From positions 1 to 64,000 of the forward strand of contig JAACJM010000353.1 of NCBI GenBank assembly GCA_013368315.1: a stretch of 64,000 nt of DNA, in the 5' to 3' direction. The translations under genes were made by a program, and so were the position numbers. Shown in pieces: positions 46,131 to 58,942 of this stretch; the first letter of the stretch is position 1; each line of letters opens with the position of its first letter. Origin of the DNA: Tetrapyrgos nigripes. Lineage: Eukaryota; Basidiomycota; Agaricomycetes; Agaricales; Campanellaceae. The notes beneath the pieces were generated by a model. It searched no databases. It saw nothing but the letters and a program-made list of their open reading frames with translations, and had not been told where the DNA came from.

Positions 46131-46677
46131 TATCAAGGACGAGTCCAGTAGAGTTAGATATTGCAGATGTACTTACACCGTCCTTGGCCTCAATCCAAAT
46201 ATAGCACAAGCAGTGCGTTCCTAGCCGCCAATTGATGCAACGTCCAGTCAACGCCGATGACTTCCAATTTCGTCGTCGAAGTCTCCATCAGATAACTTTC
46301 GAAGATCGTGGTTCCCGCCCGTCAAGGCGACCATTAAAAGCATTAAGTAAACCGCTTCGATTATCCGGCTCTGCTCATGGCCAGTTTTCCTCTATTCTCT
46401 ACTTGTCCTTCTCTATCTCGTCTCGTCCTGAATCGGATGCCCTTGGGCGCGTCTTTTCCATTGCCAAGTAGCACGGAACGCCGAGTGGAAGGACTTCCCG
46501 CCACTCGGGTTCTTCGGAGTTCGGTGTTTATATTGTCGCCACGTGAAACTGTCGTCACCAGGAAGCACTGGCAGCTTCGATCGCGCACCCCATCGCTCAA
46601 GCTATAAAGTATGGACGGTATATTTCTTCCACTCTTTTGTTTTCTTCTCCCACCATCTCCTCTTTCTCTCTACCACC
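46131..46677. other. Intergenic; FAD oxidoreductase promoter region
   Basis: There is a short hairpin (CCGAGTGG ... CCACTCGG) near 46480-46508. A pyrimidine-rich tract (TTTTGTTTTCTTCTCCCACC) lies just before the ATG at 46678, as in strong fungal promoters or 5' UTRs. Nothing else was recognised. Confidence 0.4.
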
Positions 46678-49301
46678 ATGAAGGTCGCCATTGTCGGTTC
46701 TGGTGTCTCTGGCCTTGCAGCTACTTGGGTATGTCTTCAGGGGCTATCTAGCACACGAGTGACAACAACTGAGACAGCGTGCAGCTCCTGAACGAACATA
46801 GCGACCACGAAGTACATCTTTACGAAGCAGACGACAGGCCGGGAGGACATGCCAATACAGTGCGATTTTACCCTGACAAGGAGTCGAAGAAAGGCATCGA
46901 TGTTGATACGTGCGTATATCCCGACTATATGTGCATATATACACCATTTAACGCGTCTTTTGCTTCGATAGTGGATTTGTACGTTTGAGTATACATATTT
47001 CTCTTGGAAACGCGGTCTTACAGAGCTTTACAGATCGTTTTCAACCCCTCAACTTACCCAAACTTTCTACGCTTCCTCAAGCTGCATCCTAAAATCCCGA
47101 TTGCACAGACAGAGATGACATTCAGCATCTCTCGCAACCAGGGAGACTTTGAATGGAAAGGCGACACTCTCTTTACCGTCTTCTGTCAACCTCGGCGCGT
47201 CCTGGACCCAGGAATGTGGAGGATGATTTACGACATCCTACGTTTCAATGCATCTGCAAAGCGGTTGATTATGCGCTGGAAGGCTCAGGAAGGCAATAGA
47301 GAAAGTCGAGACGGCGAGGATGTAGTCATCGCGGACTACCTAGAGCGCGAGGGGTATTCTCGAGAGTTTCAAAACAATTATCTTATCGTGAGTTTTCACT
47401 CCATTCTCCACATTGTGTCCATATACATTCCTTCGCTTGTATGCCGCATATATACGCGCCTTCTGACACATTTTGAATGCTATTACGCCGCTGGTACCTT
47501 TCTGACGGTTTTCATCCTATTCTCCAGCCAATGACAGCTGCAATATGGTCAACACCCCCTACGAAGACCGCATTATCGTTCCCATTTCGAACTCTGGTCC
47601 AATTCATGCACAATCATCACCTGCTACAACTCACTGGTAAACCGTCCTGGTTGACGATACCAGGTGGATCAGGACAATACGTCAACGAAATTCTCAAGAA
47701 ACTTCCAAAAACCCAGCTACACCTTAGCACCCCCATTTCCTCGCTCACAACCTTGGAGGGCTCGGGTACGGGGTCTACCAAAGTATTCTTAACGACCGGT
47801 TCGGGCAAGTCGGAGACGTTTGATCATGTCATTATGGCGTGTCACTCTGACGAAACGCTGAAGATCCTCAAGGCTGGTGGACTCTCACGAACTGTCGCGA
47901 TCGAGCCGGATGCAGATGCGGAGCACGCCAGTGTGGTGACTTCAAATAATTCGGAATCTACTTCATCCTCCCGGTCGTCTTCGCCGTTGCCTTCCCTGTC
48001 CTCTGACTCTGATTCCGTCTCCACAGCATTTGATGACGATTCTGGAGTAGATGTCAGTAGCAAATTGAAACGAGGACCAGGCACCGGGTTGGGTACTGAG
48101 GATCCTAATAGTAGTGTTGTTGGAGGAATCACGCCAGAGGAAGAGGAGATTTTGTCGATTTTTCAGTGGAATCGGAACGAGTGTGTGTTGCATAATGATC
48201 CTAGGCTGATGCCAAAGCGGAGGATGGCGTGGGGTTGTTGGAATTATTTGGGGGTTCCAACTGAGGATGGAAGTGAAATGGATCGTGTCTGCCTGTAGGT
48301 CATGTTTTCTTCAAGTTTTCTTACTTCCTGGACCTGTACATTATTGACGTCTGCCATTCTTCTCTGCTGCGATATCTGTTCGTTAGGACATGTGAGTAAA
48401 TTTCGTCCTTCCGCGTTCCTTAATGTCTCTGCTGTCTCCAGGTGGTTCTAATTCACGCTTCCTTCCCACTATCTCCATCTCTTTCCCCGTCGGCGTTTTC
48501 ATAGATGGAATGAATGACCTCCAACATATATCGCTAAAGGAGTACGGGCCTGTCTTGGTTACTCTGAATGCGCCTCCCGAATTGCAGCCGTTGAAGAACA
48601 CGGTGAGAGGAAGATGGAAGTACGACCATCCTGTATTGGATCAAGAGGTAAGGAGTCCATTGGACATTCATTACATTTTCTTTTCTAATATCGTCCTTGA
48701 CACATTACCTGACTGACATTTCATTTCATTTCGCTTCGTTTTTTCTTCCAGGCTGTCAGAGCCCAAAAATCTCATGCCTCGTATACAAGGAACTCGATCC
48801 ATCTCATACGCTGGAGCGTATCTCAATTATGGGTTCCACGAGGATGGGTTCTCGTCTGGACTTTTGGCTGCGACCAGGTTTGCGCCCAAGTTGATGGAGG
48901 GGTCCAGAGGAACAGGTATCAGGATGCCTTTCAAAATCGAGTTTAGTGAGGGCAATCAATTGGGCGAGGCTCTGATGAAGGAGGACTCTCGAGCGAAGAA
49001 TAAGAATAGGACAAAGGATGTTTCGGCGAGAGTGCTTGCGAAGAAGTCGAGGAATTTAGATGAGGACGATGACGATGAGGAAGCATCAAGTTATTTGAGT
49101 CAGGGGATGGTATCGGCCCAGGTATGGAGGAGGTTGATCAAGATGCTGGACGAGTGGAGCGTGTTGGTGTTGGCGTATGGGTTTGATGTGTTTGAAGCGA
49201 GTGGGATGAGGGTCGTTGTTGGGTATGTGTTGGGGATGATGTTGATGTGGATTGGGTGGGTTATGGAGAGTTTGGGGGTTTGGGAGATGGTGGGGTGTTG
49301 A
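46678..49301 (+). CDS. FAD-dependent amine-oxidase-like oxidoreductase, one-base frameshift
   Basis: Eight exons (46678-46728, 46785-46909, 46972-46978, 47034-47387, 47528-48294, 48387-48391, 48505-48647, 48752-49301) encode about 666 aa if one base is discounted. The Rossmann motif (VAIVGSGVSGLAATW) and EADDRPGGHANTVRF bind FAD. TGFIVFNPSTYPNFLRFL, IPGGSGQYVNEILKKL, NECVLHNDPRLMPKRRMAWG and GAYLNYGFHEDGF match the NAD(P)-binding/FAD amine-oxidase family often found beside cyclopropane-fatty-acid synthases. A Ser/Asp-rich low-complexity insert interrupts the middle. A membrane helix sits near the C-terminus. In exon 8, five As at 48764-48768 shift the frame; four would give AVRAQNLMPRIQGTRSISYA. 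Exons 3 (7 nt) and 6 (5 nt) are microexons. Confidence 0.75.
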
Positions 49302-49553
49302 CGCAGCCGGTGAGGCTTTCTTGGGACTATTTTTTCTTTAATGCAGGGTTTACGGTTCGCTCTACGATATCCGCTTTGTCTTCCATTCAGAGCATATTGT
49401 ATCGCTTTGGGTATACGGACATTTTCATTTTTGTCTTCAAGTTCCCTATACCCTGTTCGCGCAGTGTTACAGCTACATGGTTATGCATAAATAGATAGTG
49501 TTACAAGCTACCAGGACGATATGTAAATATGTATCCAAATCCTCAAAAAATCC
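49302..49553. other. Convergent 3' ends of FAD oxidoreductase and dehydrogenase genes
   Basis: About 250 bp between two stop codons. No additional feature was seen. Confidence 0.5.
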
Positions 49554-51373
49554 TCAAGGATGCAACAAGACTTTGGTGTATCCATCAATCCTCTTATCAA
49601 ATTTATCGTACGCTTCGGGAGCCTTGTCCAGAGACAGGTTATGGGAAACGACGAAAGATGGCTTGGCTCTGCCAGAGATGATGAGGTCGCGGAGGTAGCG
49701 ATTATAGGCCTATGACAAACGATAAACGACGAGTCAGACCGGAGTGAGCAAACTGGCAATGAGGATAGGATAGAAGAGGGAAGCGCACCTTGACGTTACA
49801 CTGTCCGGTTCCTAGACTGAGGCCTTTCTCGAATAGTTTACCGAATGGGAAGGATATGTATCCTCTGGGAAGGTGAAGCGGGATAAGGAATCAGAAGATG
49901 AGACATATAGACTACTCACTTCGCAGCAGCAGAATCCGGGGCTCCAGGGTCACTTGGCACATAGAGTCCAGGGATACCCAGTCCACCCGTAGGCCTTACA
50001 GCACGGATAAGCGCCTCCAAGACTGCATTGGGCTGCTCGGTTTTGCCATCTCCAGTTGTAGCTTGATAGCCTACGGCTGTAGAAAGAAAGAAGAACGACG
50101 AGTTGGATATCAGTCCGTCTGGAGGAATAAAAAGAAACACACCATCAACACCTCTGTCGACTTCCTTTCCATCTCTCAACTTGAGAATCTGCTCCACTGC
50201 ATCGCCTTGGCTGAAGTTGATGGGTATACAACCGATTTCCTTGGCTTTCTGAAGACGCTCGGGACTCGGTCGACAACGTATACCTGGACGGGTGTTTCAG
50301 TTACGAAGCCGGAGCACTAATGTACTAAACAATGTACCTCAGATGCACCACGAAGAACAGCAGAATATGCGGCCATTAACCCGACGGGACCTGCTCCGAA
50401 GACGACGATGGATTCACCCGGACGGAAGCCCTGTATAAAAGTAAAGGTAAAAGAGGTATTATCTAGTTTAGTAATATAAACAGAACGAAGGGATAGACAT
50501 GCGCACCGAGAGTTGTACCCCATGCCATCCAGTGGGAAAGATATCAGCAAGCAGAGCAAAGTCTTCTTCATGTTCTGTTCCAGCGGGAAGCTTGAGAGCG
50601 TTGAAGTCAGCGAATGGTACTCGGACGTATTCCTGAAGAAGTTTCTAGTTAGGGGCGTTAATGACGGGAGAAAGACTAAGACTCACTGCTTGACCACCGG
50701 GATAAGGGCCCATTGCGACGTATCTTGAGAAAGAAAAGAGTGAATAAGTAATTTTGGACGGAGCAGGATCTCATACATACCCATATGCTCTGAAAGTGTA
50801 AACCCGACATTAAGTTTTCACATCCTTGAAGATACGACGAGAGGACTCACCCTCCAGCCTATTTTGAAGAATACAGTGAGAGAGATGTCATCATGGAGAG
50901 AACTCTGACTCACAAAGCCAGGATTAACGTGTGTGCAGAAAGCGGACTTTCCTTCTTCACAATTGAGACAACGACCACAGGCGACGTTGAAAGGCATAAC
51001 GACACGGTCGCCTTTCTTCAGGAGAGTCACACCGGACCCGACTTCCTGATACCATAATGGAAAAAGTCAATAGTGTTCAAGTAGCATCAGAGTTAACTTA
51101 GTTTGACCCACATCGACAATCCCCATATTCTCATGCCCAAACACAATACCAGCCTCAGCTGCAGTACGACCTTCGTACATATGCAGGTCGCTACCGCAAA
51201 TGCAAGTCGTCGTTACTGACACGATATCGTTAGCCGAAACTAAACAGCATAGAGCATATTTGGAGCATACCTTTGACGACGATATCATCCGGGTGAAGAA
51301 TCTTGGGTTTCGGGACCTCGTGAATAGACACAACGAAGGGCTTTTCATACACAACTGCACGCATCGTAGCCAT
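49554..51373 (-). CDS. Zinc-dependent alcohol/formaldehyde dehydrogenase (MDR), one-base frameshift
   Basis: Twelve minus-strand exons: 51271-51373, 51112-51215, 50914-51045, 50851-50858, 50781-50789, 50687-50723, 50507-50632, 50338-50430, 50143-50283, 49920-50076, 49789-49864 and 49554-49709. They give about 380 aa. Catalytic zinc ligands are in TCICGSDLHMYEGR and VFGHENMG; the structural zinc site is CGRCLNCEEGKSAFC. The NAD-binding Rossmann motif is VVFGAGPVGLMAA. The long form with GPYPGGQAEYVRVP and GYQATTGDG resembles glutathione-independent formaldehyde dehydrogenases. In exon 9 three Cs follow VVDRV where four would restore PERLQKAKEIG, so the frame is broken by one base as written. 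Two neighbouring exons are microexons (8 and 9 nt). Confidence 0.8.
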
Positions 51374-52362
51374 GTTTCTCGTGAGGAGAGCTGCCAAGCT
51401 GGGAAACAGTTTTAAGAAGCGTTGTCTTATATGAAAAATGAAGATGATGACGAACCCTGCGTAACGCTAAGCCAGAGGCAGTTAAGCATCATCCAGCTGA
51501 CTTGGATCAGGAGTTGCTTTGATAGTCCAGTGATAGCCTCATGTGAGGTCAGAGGTATGAATTCGAGGAACCAGATTTGAGCGCAAGTTCACAGCAATTG
51601 CAATTTGATGGTCTTTTGTGTGACAGTGACGACTCGTGAGATTTTCAATGCCGTCAATGCCGAAAGCCTAGGCATTTTCCGTATTGGTACTTCCTTCCTT
51701 CCTCAAAGCAGGCAATCTTATTTTGACCTTTGCTCCTTGCCCCGGGATCGTTTTCTTCTCGTCCCCATCTCAATGCTGACAACCAAGAATAAAGCTGCTC
51801 CTCTCTCAACAACTGGCGGGACCTGTAAAATGGAAAACCATATGTACAAAGGCGGGAAATGAGGCAGAAAGAGTTCCTTGAGCAGAACGTCCGGCTGGTA
51901 AATGTGACGTGCTTTCCAGTTTACGTTGGTCGCTCATTTACAGTATATGTGTCCATTTCTGCAAGAATCGAGGCAATCAACTGTGTTTATAGCTTCTGAG
52001 TGCGTCGTACAGGAAAATCAAAACTCATGACCCTCGTTATATGGTTCTTTTGTTCACGACATTTCTCGGTGCGGACCGGTGCTGTTTTGCTCTACGACCT
52101 TGCAAAGACTGGGAGAAACCTTGCATAGGGACTTGCTAGCCTGAGGCTGAACCAGGCCCGATTTCTTCCAGAGATTCGCGAGACGAGGTGTATGGGTACT
52201 GGAACGTGTCAAGCTGTATAGCTTGGGCAGCTAGCCTATATCCCATCTACCGTTCCTTACAGTATGACGACCTCGCACCTGATCCGTGAACACACGACCT
52301 TCCTTTTCGTCATAAAAGCAGCCCCTCAGCCAGATGGTTGTCGACTTCGTTCCTGAGGCAGC
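51374..52362. promoter_or_regulatory. Divergent upstream region of dehydrogenase and beta-galactosidase genes
   Basis: About 990 bp lie between two divergent start codons, so both promoters must be here. CCAAT- or TATA-like boxes could not be assigned with confidence. No other gene was found. Confidence 0.4.
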
Positions 52363-55300
52363 ATGCGCTGGTTGATACCTCTTCTCGAGCTGCTTCTTCT
52401 CGCCAGACTTACCCTCTCGTCTACGCCGACAACCCAAACGCTGAACATCCACACTCTCGACCGCAGGGCTAGCTGTAACTCAGATGGCCTTTGCAACTCC
52501 GGGACTACTGCAGTTCAGTGGGACAGACATTCGTTCATTGTTCAGGGACGGCGAACGGTAGTATGGTCTGGCGAATTCCACTTTTGGCGTTTGCCTGTAC
52601 CAGACCTTTGGAGGGACATTTTACAAAAGTTCAAAGCCGCCGGATTGAACACAGTATCGACGTATGTCCATTGGGGAGCGACCAATCCAACAGAAGGGCG
52701 TGTGGAGTGGGATGGGTATCGGAATTTTGAGCTGTTCCTGGAAATTGCACAAGAAGTTGGGTTATGGGTTATTGCGAGACCCGGGTAAGCATGGTTTTGC
52801 CTTTTATTGAAGGGAATGAAACTAAAGCACCAATGAAGACCGTACATCAACGGGGAGAGCTCTGCTGGGGGAATACCTGGTCGTGTCACCAATATCGCTG
52901 GCTTCCTTCGCTCCAACGATTCCGACTACCATGAAAGTTACCAGCAATACTATCGCGAGGCTGTGAATATCGTCAAACGGCACCAGATCAGCGAAGGCGG
53001 GCCGGTCATCCTATTTCAGGTCGAGAACGAGTAGGAATTAGTTGTACTCCCCTATGCCAACTTCTGACGACTACCAGGTATACCAATAACACTGAATTCG
53101 CGACACCCAATCCAGTCACGAAAAACCAGTATATGCAAGCTTTGGAAGATGTTCTTCATGAACTAGGAATCGTTTTACCACTTAGTGAGTTTCTTGTTTT
53201 CTTTTCTTATGAGTATAGTGTTGACAGTTCTGAAACACAGTCAGCAACGATAGCTACATGGGTCGCAATTTTGCTCCTGGAGTAGGACTCAGTATTGGAC
53301 AAGTTGACGTTTACGCCATGGACTCATACCGTATGTCTGTTATTATGCGTTTATGAACTCTTGCTGATATGAATATCTTCCTTTAGCCCAAGGGAGCTGT
53401 GCGACCCCTACCCTTTGGTCAGGTTTCCCTGTTGGGTAAGACTGTCCACGAATGTCGAAGCAAGGGAAAACCTTTAAACAACCACACAGCTATTGGGACT
53501 ACCACCAGTCCGTCAATCCTACACAACCGTGGTTGATGCCTGAGTTCCGTACGTGCTTTTCTGTATCACAAAGAGGGAAATGCTCATTCAGCTACGCACT
53601 CAGAGGGAGGTAGCTTCCTTGGATGGGGTCCCAATTCTCCAGTGCGCCAAATTTTGCTTAGTCTATATGAGCTCTTTGATACTCATGGCCATCCTAGACA
53701 TACGAAGACTGTAACGTCTTGACCGGGGTCGATTTTGAGCAAATCTACTATCTGAACCAGTTTGCGACCGGAGTGAAGGGACAGAACATCTATGTGGGTC
53801 TTCATGCCAGTAAGCGTGGATATATTTCAATGACCCTACGCTCTTTAGATGGCATACGGCGGAACTTCTTGGGGATTCTTTGCCTTTCCCGGTGTGTACA
53901 CGAGCTGTACGTGTTTCTGATCCTCTGTTCGTTCTTCTACATGCAAATCTCACATGCACATAGACGACTATGGCGCCAGCATCGCAGAAGATCGTACACT
54001 AACTCGCAAATGGTTTGAACTCAAGAACCTAGGAATGTTCATCCGGAGCGTTGAAGATGACTTAGCTAGAGTTGTCAACATCAGCCAGATATCCGACGTT
54101 ACTTCGCCGCCACCAGGGTATACCACTAACCCCAATCTCTTCGTTACGGAGTTGCGTAACCCGGAGAATGAGGCTGGGTTTTATGTGATTAGGCATTTGA
54201 GGACGAGTTCATTGTATGTCTCGTCTATCCTGACTTCCCTAAGCGCGTACTCAGCTTATCCTGGATTTCTATTTTCTCCAGTGACAAGACAAGCTCAAAG
54301 ATACGCGTATCCACATCGGCTGGTAACTTCACTGTACCTCAAACTTCTGATCTCACCGTTACGCTTGACGGGCGACAATCACGCGTGATTCTCGTAGACC
54401 ACGTCTATGGCAAATCTAGAATCCTCTATAGTACCGCGAGCCTCTTCTATTCTTCCACCATCGGTTTGCGAGATGTTGCGGTATTCCATGGACCTGCAGG
54501 GCAATCTTTTGAAGTGGTCCTCAAGACGGGGTCTAACCCACCCCAGTTTAGTGGTTCATTGAAGCTTCATGTCGACCAGAGGACAGTACCTGGATATACG
54601 TTGTTGACGTTCTCACCTGAAGTCGGACAGACTGCCGTGTCGATAGTGAATGATGCTATAGTCATCCTTGGTGATTCTTCGGCTATGGATCTCCTCCACT
54701 CTCCTGTTCTTCCTGGCGCTGGTGGCTCGACCCATTTTGGTGTTGGGAGTAATAAGACTGTGTTGGTACAGGGGCCGCATCTGATTAGGAATGCTACTGT
54801 TGATGGGTCGGGCAAATCTATTCAGTTGACTGGGGATACGAATTCGACAGCGCAGGAGACGGTGATTGTATATGCGGACGAGAACGTTGACTCTGTGGCA
54901 TGGAATGGGAAACCCGTAACAACCAAAGCTACTGTCCCGGGGATCTTAACATTCAAAACGCCTTCACCGCCTGGGTCGCTGTCAGTACCGGAGTTGACAG
55001 GATGGAAGTATGCAGATGGGCTTCCGGAAGTGAAGAAGGGGTATGATGATTCCAAATGGGTGCTCGCAGACAAGGAAAACTCCACGAATCCGTTTTTCAA
55101 GTATTATGGGAAGGTGAGTTGGTTTTGTAAGTAGTTCAGGATTGAAACCAGATATTGACTGATGATTTTATCAGTATTATCTTTATGCTTGTGAATATGG
55201 ATTGTAAGCTGGTCTTGTTCTTCTCTACTCACATCGAGTTAATGATGGTGTTTTAGTTGCGAGGGATCAGTGCTCTGGAGAGGACATTTCGAGAGTGAAG

Positions 55301-56480
55301 GAGTGGAAACTGCTGTTAATCTGAGTATTACCGGTGGTCGTGGTTCGTCTTGGTTGTATTGCTCGCATGACATTAAACTGAACCTGCTGCACATTCTCTA
55401 GCGTTCGCAGGCAGCGTCTGGCTCAACGACGTTTTCCTGGGAAGCACGTTTGGCGCTTCCAATAACAACAACGCTTCGGTAACTCCGTATTCTCGCTTGT
55501 TGACTAGTCTAACAATATATGGACCACAGGCTATAATTGAAACCACGAACCAGACGTATGCTTTCCCAGATGGGGCAATTATGAAAGGAAAAGACAACGT
55601 GATAACGGTTCTACACGACAACATGGGGATGGAGGAGGCTCAGGCAAATCGTGCGTTTCGATCTTTTACTCACCATCTTCGATTCATGCGGCTGAGGGCT
55701 CGTTTCCGTTTTTCAGAATTCTCTGAGTGGTTGAAAACTCCTAGAGGTATCCAGGGCTACTTCCTTCTCAATTCAACAACCCAGCCGACATGGAAAGTTC
55801 AAGGCAAACTCGGCGGCTTCTCCAAGTAAGAAAGACGATTCAATTCTGTTGTAATAATGAGTGCTCACCGGTCCTACAGCTTCCCGGATCACACAAGGGG
55901 TATTATGAACGAAGCTGGAACTTTTGGAGAACGTGCTGGATGGCATTTGCCCGGGTTCCCCGATAGCTCTTGGGAATCGCGGCCTCTCCAGAATGGAATT
56001 TCGGCCGCTGGAGTCGGAGTATTCAGGACCACGTTCGATCTCAATCTGCCCACCGGGGTTGATGTTGCAGTATCTTTCAATTTCCCGCCATACGGAAATG
56101 GAACGTATCGCGCATTTTTGTATGTGAACGGATGGAATATGGGTCGCTATGTCGCGAATATGGGAGTGGGTTTGGTTTGTTTGCTTCAATCTCCATTCCT
56201 GATTGAAACTCCTTCCTCGTTGTAGCCGCAAAGCCGATTCCCAGTCCCAGAAGGAATCTTGAATTATCAGGGGACCAAGTAAGCACAAGTCGAATATTTT
56301 GTCATTTTGTTATACTGACTCGATTTACTGCGCAGTACCGTAGCCATTGTGCTCTGGGCAACCGAATCATCCGGAGCCCGTATAGAATCCCTTAGACTTA
56401 CCATCGACCGCGTTAATCCAGGGGGTGTAGGGAGTGTTGCGAAGAATAATCCACTTTGGAAGAGACGAGAAGTATTTTGA
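52363..56480 (+). CDS. Secreted beta-galactosidase, glycoside hydrolase family 35
   Basis: Nineteen exons (52363-52784, 52839-53030, 53078-53184, 53241-53330, 53387-53435, 53490-53548, 53604-53641, 53698-53793, 53849-53906, 53964-54213, 54282-55113, 55175-55203, 55257-55342, 55402-55478, 55530-55650, 55717-55825, 55880-56165, 56226-56278, 56336-56480) join to 1,032 aa with no stop, a normal length for fungal GH35. A signal peptide is at MRWLIPLLELLLLARLTLSS. The catalytic domain shows VWSGEFHFWRLPVPDLW, acid/base Glu in ILFQVENEYTN and nucleophile Glu in PWLMPEFQGGSF. Later domains (YYLYACEYGFCEG, FLYVNGWNMGRYV) are the jelly-roll beta-galactosidase domains. It removes terminal beta-D-galactose from plant-wall oligosaccharides outside the cell. 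Confidence 0.9.
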
Positions 56481-56644
56481 ATCTATATCTGAACATTTGG
56501 CCGTGACGATAAAAAAGACAGTACTAGTCTACACAAACAAGGGGTGGTGTCTGCAACACCGCACATTCCATATATGGAGACCCACGATCGGTAAGCCGTC
56601 GGACTTCCCTCTTCAAATGAAAGTATGAGCTCGAAATTTCAATG

Positions 56645-57200
56645 CTACGGAACATTCCTCTCCGCCGAAGGTATATCAACTCTCAGATATTGATCCACAC
56701 TTTCCAAGAATGAATCCCATTCCTAGTTGAAACTAAGTTTTGAGCAAAATGTTAGAAAAAAGACGTGTGACTCTGATAGACTAAGTATCACCTGGAGGAA
56801 TTCTCCGATGTGTCTTGGAAGTAATTTGTCAGGAACAGCGTCGAAAATAACTTAGATCTCGGTGAAGACTTACTAGATTCAGTGGGATACATCGAACAAC
56901 TATCTTCGAAAAAGGAGAAATACTGATGACCGTCTGAGGAACCACCATGAGGATTTGCTTCTGCTCGGGGATGACTGAGGTGTGACAAGGGTGTATCATT
57001 ATGTGGCTCATTGAACGAACTGGGATGGGTGTGTATGGGCAGCCCGCCGAGTTCATTTGTGTAGAAAGGAAGGTTTGGGGGATTTGATGAGTTGCTTGTA
57101 CTAGTAAACGCTGGCGGTTGTGACGGCATTGATTCCGAGTTAGCGCATGGATATGCATAGGCCCAAATTTGAGAATTGGTATCGTTCATCGTCGGTGAAG
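56645..57200 (-). pseudogene. C-terminal piece of a Zn2Cys6 transcription factor, cut off by a transposon
   Basis: Three minus-strand exons (56874-57200, 56792-56850, 56645-56722) encode a Pro/Ser/Asn-rich tail (NSSNPPNLPFYTNELGG), then DAVPDKLLPRHIGEFLQEWD and SFLESVDQYL, then a stop. The upstream end abuts the Mutator-like element at 57201. Joining across the element through its target duplication keeps the frame with the transcription-factor segment at 61473 onward (AS-P-TMND). It is therefore the tail of the gene whose front lies at 61473-62793. Confidence 0.65.
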
Positions 57201-57210
57201 GGGCCACCAG

Positions 57211-57345
57211 TTTTTCAAGCTACCACTCAAGCTACTACTCAAGCTACTACTCAAGCTACACTCAAGCTACACTCAAGCTATACTCAAGCTACTCAAGCTA
57301 TCTCAAGCTTTCCTCAAGCTACCCTTAAGCTACACTCAGACTACC
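57211..57345 (+). repeat. Minisatellite block 1 (left arm, outer element)
   Basis: About a dozen 10-11-bp units, mostly ACTCAAGCTAC, directly adjoin the element terminus. Confidence 0.85.
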
Positions 57346-57516
57346 TCAATGTTGCTCCAGCTACTCTTGAGCCGTCTCAAAATGACACAAAAGAAACTTC
57401 TATGCCTATGAAATCCCTTTGATGTCCTAATCTCTTTTGAATTTGTCTAAACTATTTTTTGGCTTGTAAAACTATTGTCATTGCCTCTGAATACTAGAAA
57501 CTCATTGGGCATCTGG

Positions 57517-57672
57517 TTTTTCAAGCTCACACTCAAGCCACGAGTCAAGCTCACACTCAAGCTCACATTCAAGCTACCATCAAGCTACCGTCAAGCTACC
57601 ATCAAGCTACCGTCAAGCTACCATCAAGCTACCGTCAAGCTACCATCAAGCTACCATCAAGTGACTGTCAGG
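57517..57672 (+). repeat. Minisatellite block 2 (left arm, inner element)
   Basis: Units alternate ATCAAGCTACC and GTCAAGCTACC, about fourteen in a row. It is more regular than the other blocks, so it probably expanded recently. Confidence 0.85.
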
Positions 57673-57861
57673 CTATATTTAGTACACATGCGGCAAATGA
57701 TTGCATCCGGTGCTTGTCCACAAAATCACAGTCATGTGTCTGTGACACTTTCTATTCTTTCCGTCTTTACGCTGTTGGTAGGCATTAACGTTATATCATC
57801 ATCTACTAAACTTATGTATGCATAGATTGCAAGCTTTCCTGAATCTACAGAGCAACATAAA

Positions 57862-58942
57862 ATGCTGGTAAGTTGCGGCTGAATCGTTGAACTTTGATAG
57901 ATTCAATGTCATCTTCATTCAGGCAAAATTCAGACAGCGGCTTGCTAGCTTTATTGATCCTCAACGAAAGAAACCACCCAATACTAGCCCTGATATTCAA
58001 AAAGCTCCTTCCTCAGTCCCAGGATTCACTTACAATGCTCCCTTTCCTGCCTATCCCTGGAATCCTTTCCAAATGCCATTTGCTAACTACATGAATCCAG
58101 AACTTATGGCTCATTTGGGAGGTGCTGGGCCACCACAGGCTTTTCAAAATATACCAATGGTATCTGCTATTAGTGTTCAGCCCCACTCTAAGAGTAGTGT
58201 CAATGCTCTGAAACCTGAAAATGCAACCCCAGATTTTTTGCAGACCAAAAATGATAACATTGGTAAAAGCAGCAACTCTGAGCCTTGCCAGGAGATAGAC
58301 AGTGCACATAAACGCAGTCACAATGTTGCATTTAGAGATGATAACCAATTCGAAACACCAGCTAAGCTGGCTCGCAAACAAATGCCTGATGTACTGCTCA
58401 CTGGACCGTGCTGTGACAGCCAAACAGTCTATCTACATTTTGAGGACCTAAAAGGTGGATGGGATGCATGGCCACAGTCTAATTTTGCAATGGATGTTAC
58501 TTGGGATGTTTTTGAGGACAATAACAATTTGTCAGTTCATTGGGCAACAAATACAGTTGGATCCAATGGGAGGCAGAGACAGAACAGTAGTATCAATGCA
58601 GAGAATATCGAGAATGGAGCTATGACCAAACGAAAATGCCTTGGGCATATCCGGTGTGACAATGAAAATTGTGCCATTATCAAAAGACCTCATACTGGAA
58701 CACATTCTGCTGTCACAACACAGATAGGGAAAGCAAATGGCAAATGTGACTGTGGTGCTGCATTGGAACATGTTCCTTGCCCAAATGTGGCTATGATAAT
58801 CAAATGGGCTGGTGGTGTGCGATATTTCAATGGTATTAATGATCACAACCATCCAAGATTAGATTGCAAGTTGTCATGGTCTTTCCATCAAGAACTGGGA
58901 TCTTCTTTGTTGTGCAGAGGTGAGATCTCCTATTCTCTATAA
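57862..58942 (+). CDS. Transposon protein with a WRKY-GCM1-like zinc finger
   Basis: A likely first exon (57862-57867, ATG CTG) joins 57923 after a 55-nt intron; the main open frame runs to 58942 (about 340 codons). The N-terminal half is Pro/Asn-rich (PAYPWNPFQMPFANYMNPEL). The C-terminal half reads GGWDAWPQSNFAMDVTWDVF, VHWATNTVG, RKCLGHIRCDNENCAIIKRP, KCDCGAALEHVPC and KWAGGVRYFNGINDHNHPRL. The Cys/His spacing ending in HNH fits the WRKY-GCM1 zinc-finger superfamily, a DNA-binding fold found in Mutator-like transposases. A downstream segment (59000-59230, GIILTLYHRRSRNHQQIQDA) may be a further exon. It probably binds the element termini; I see no catalytic domain. Confidence 0.65.
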
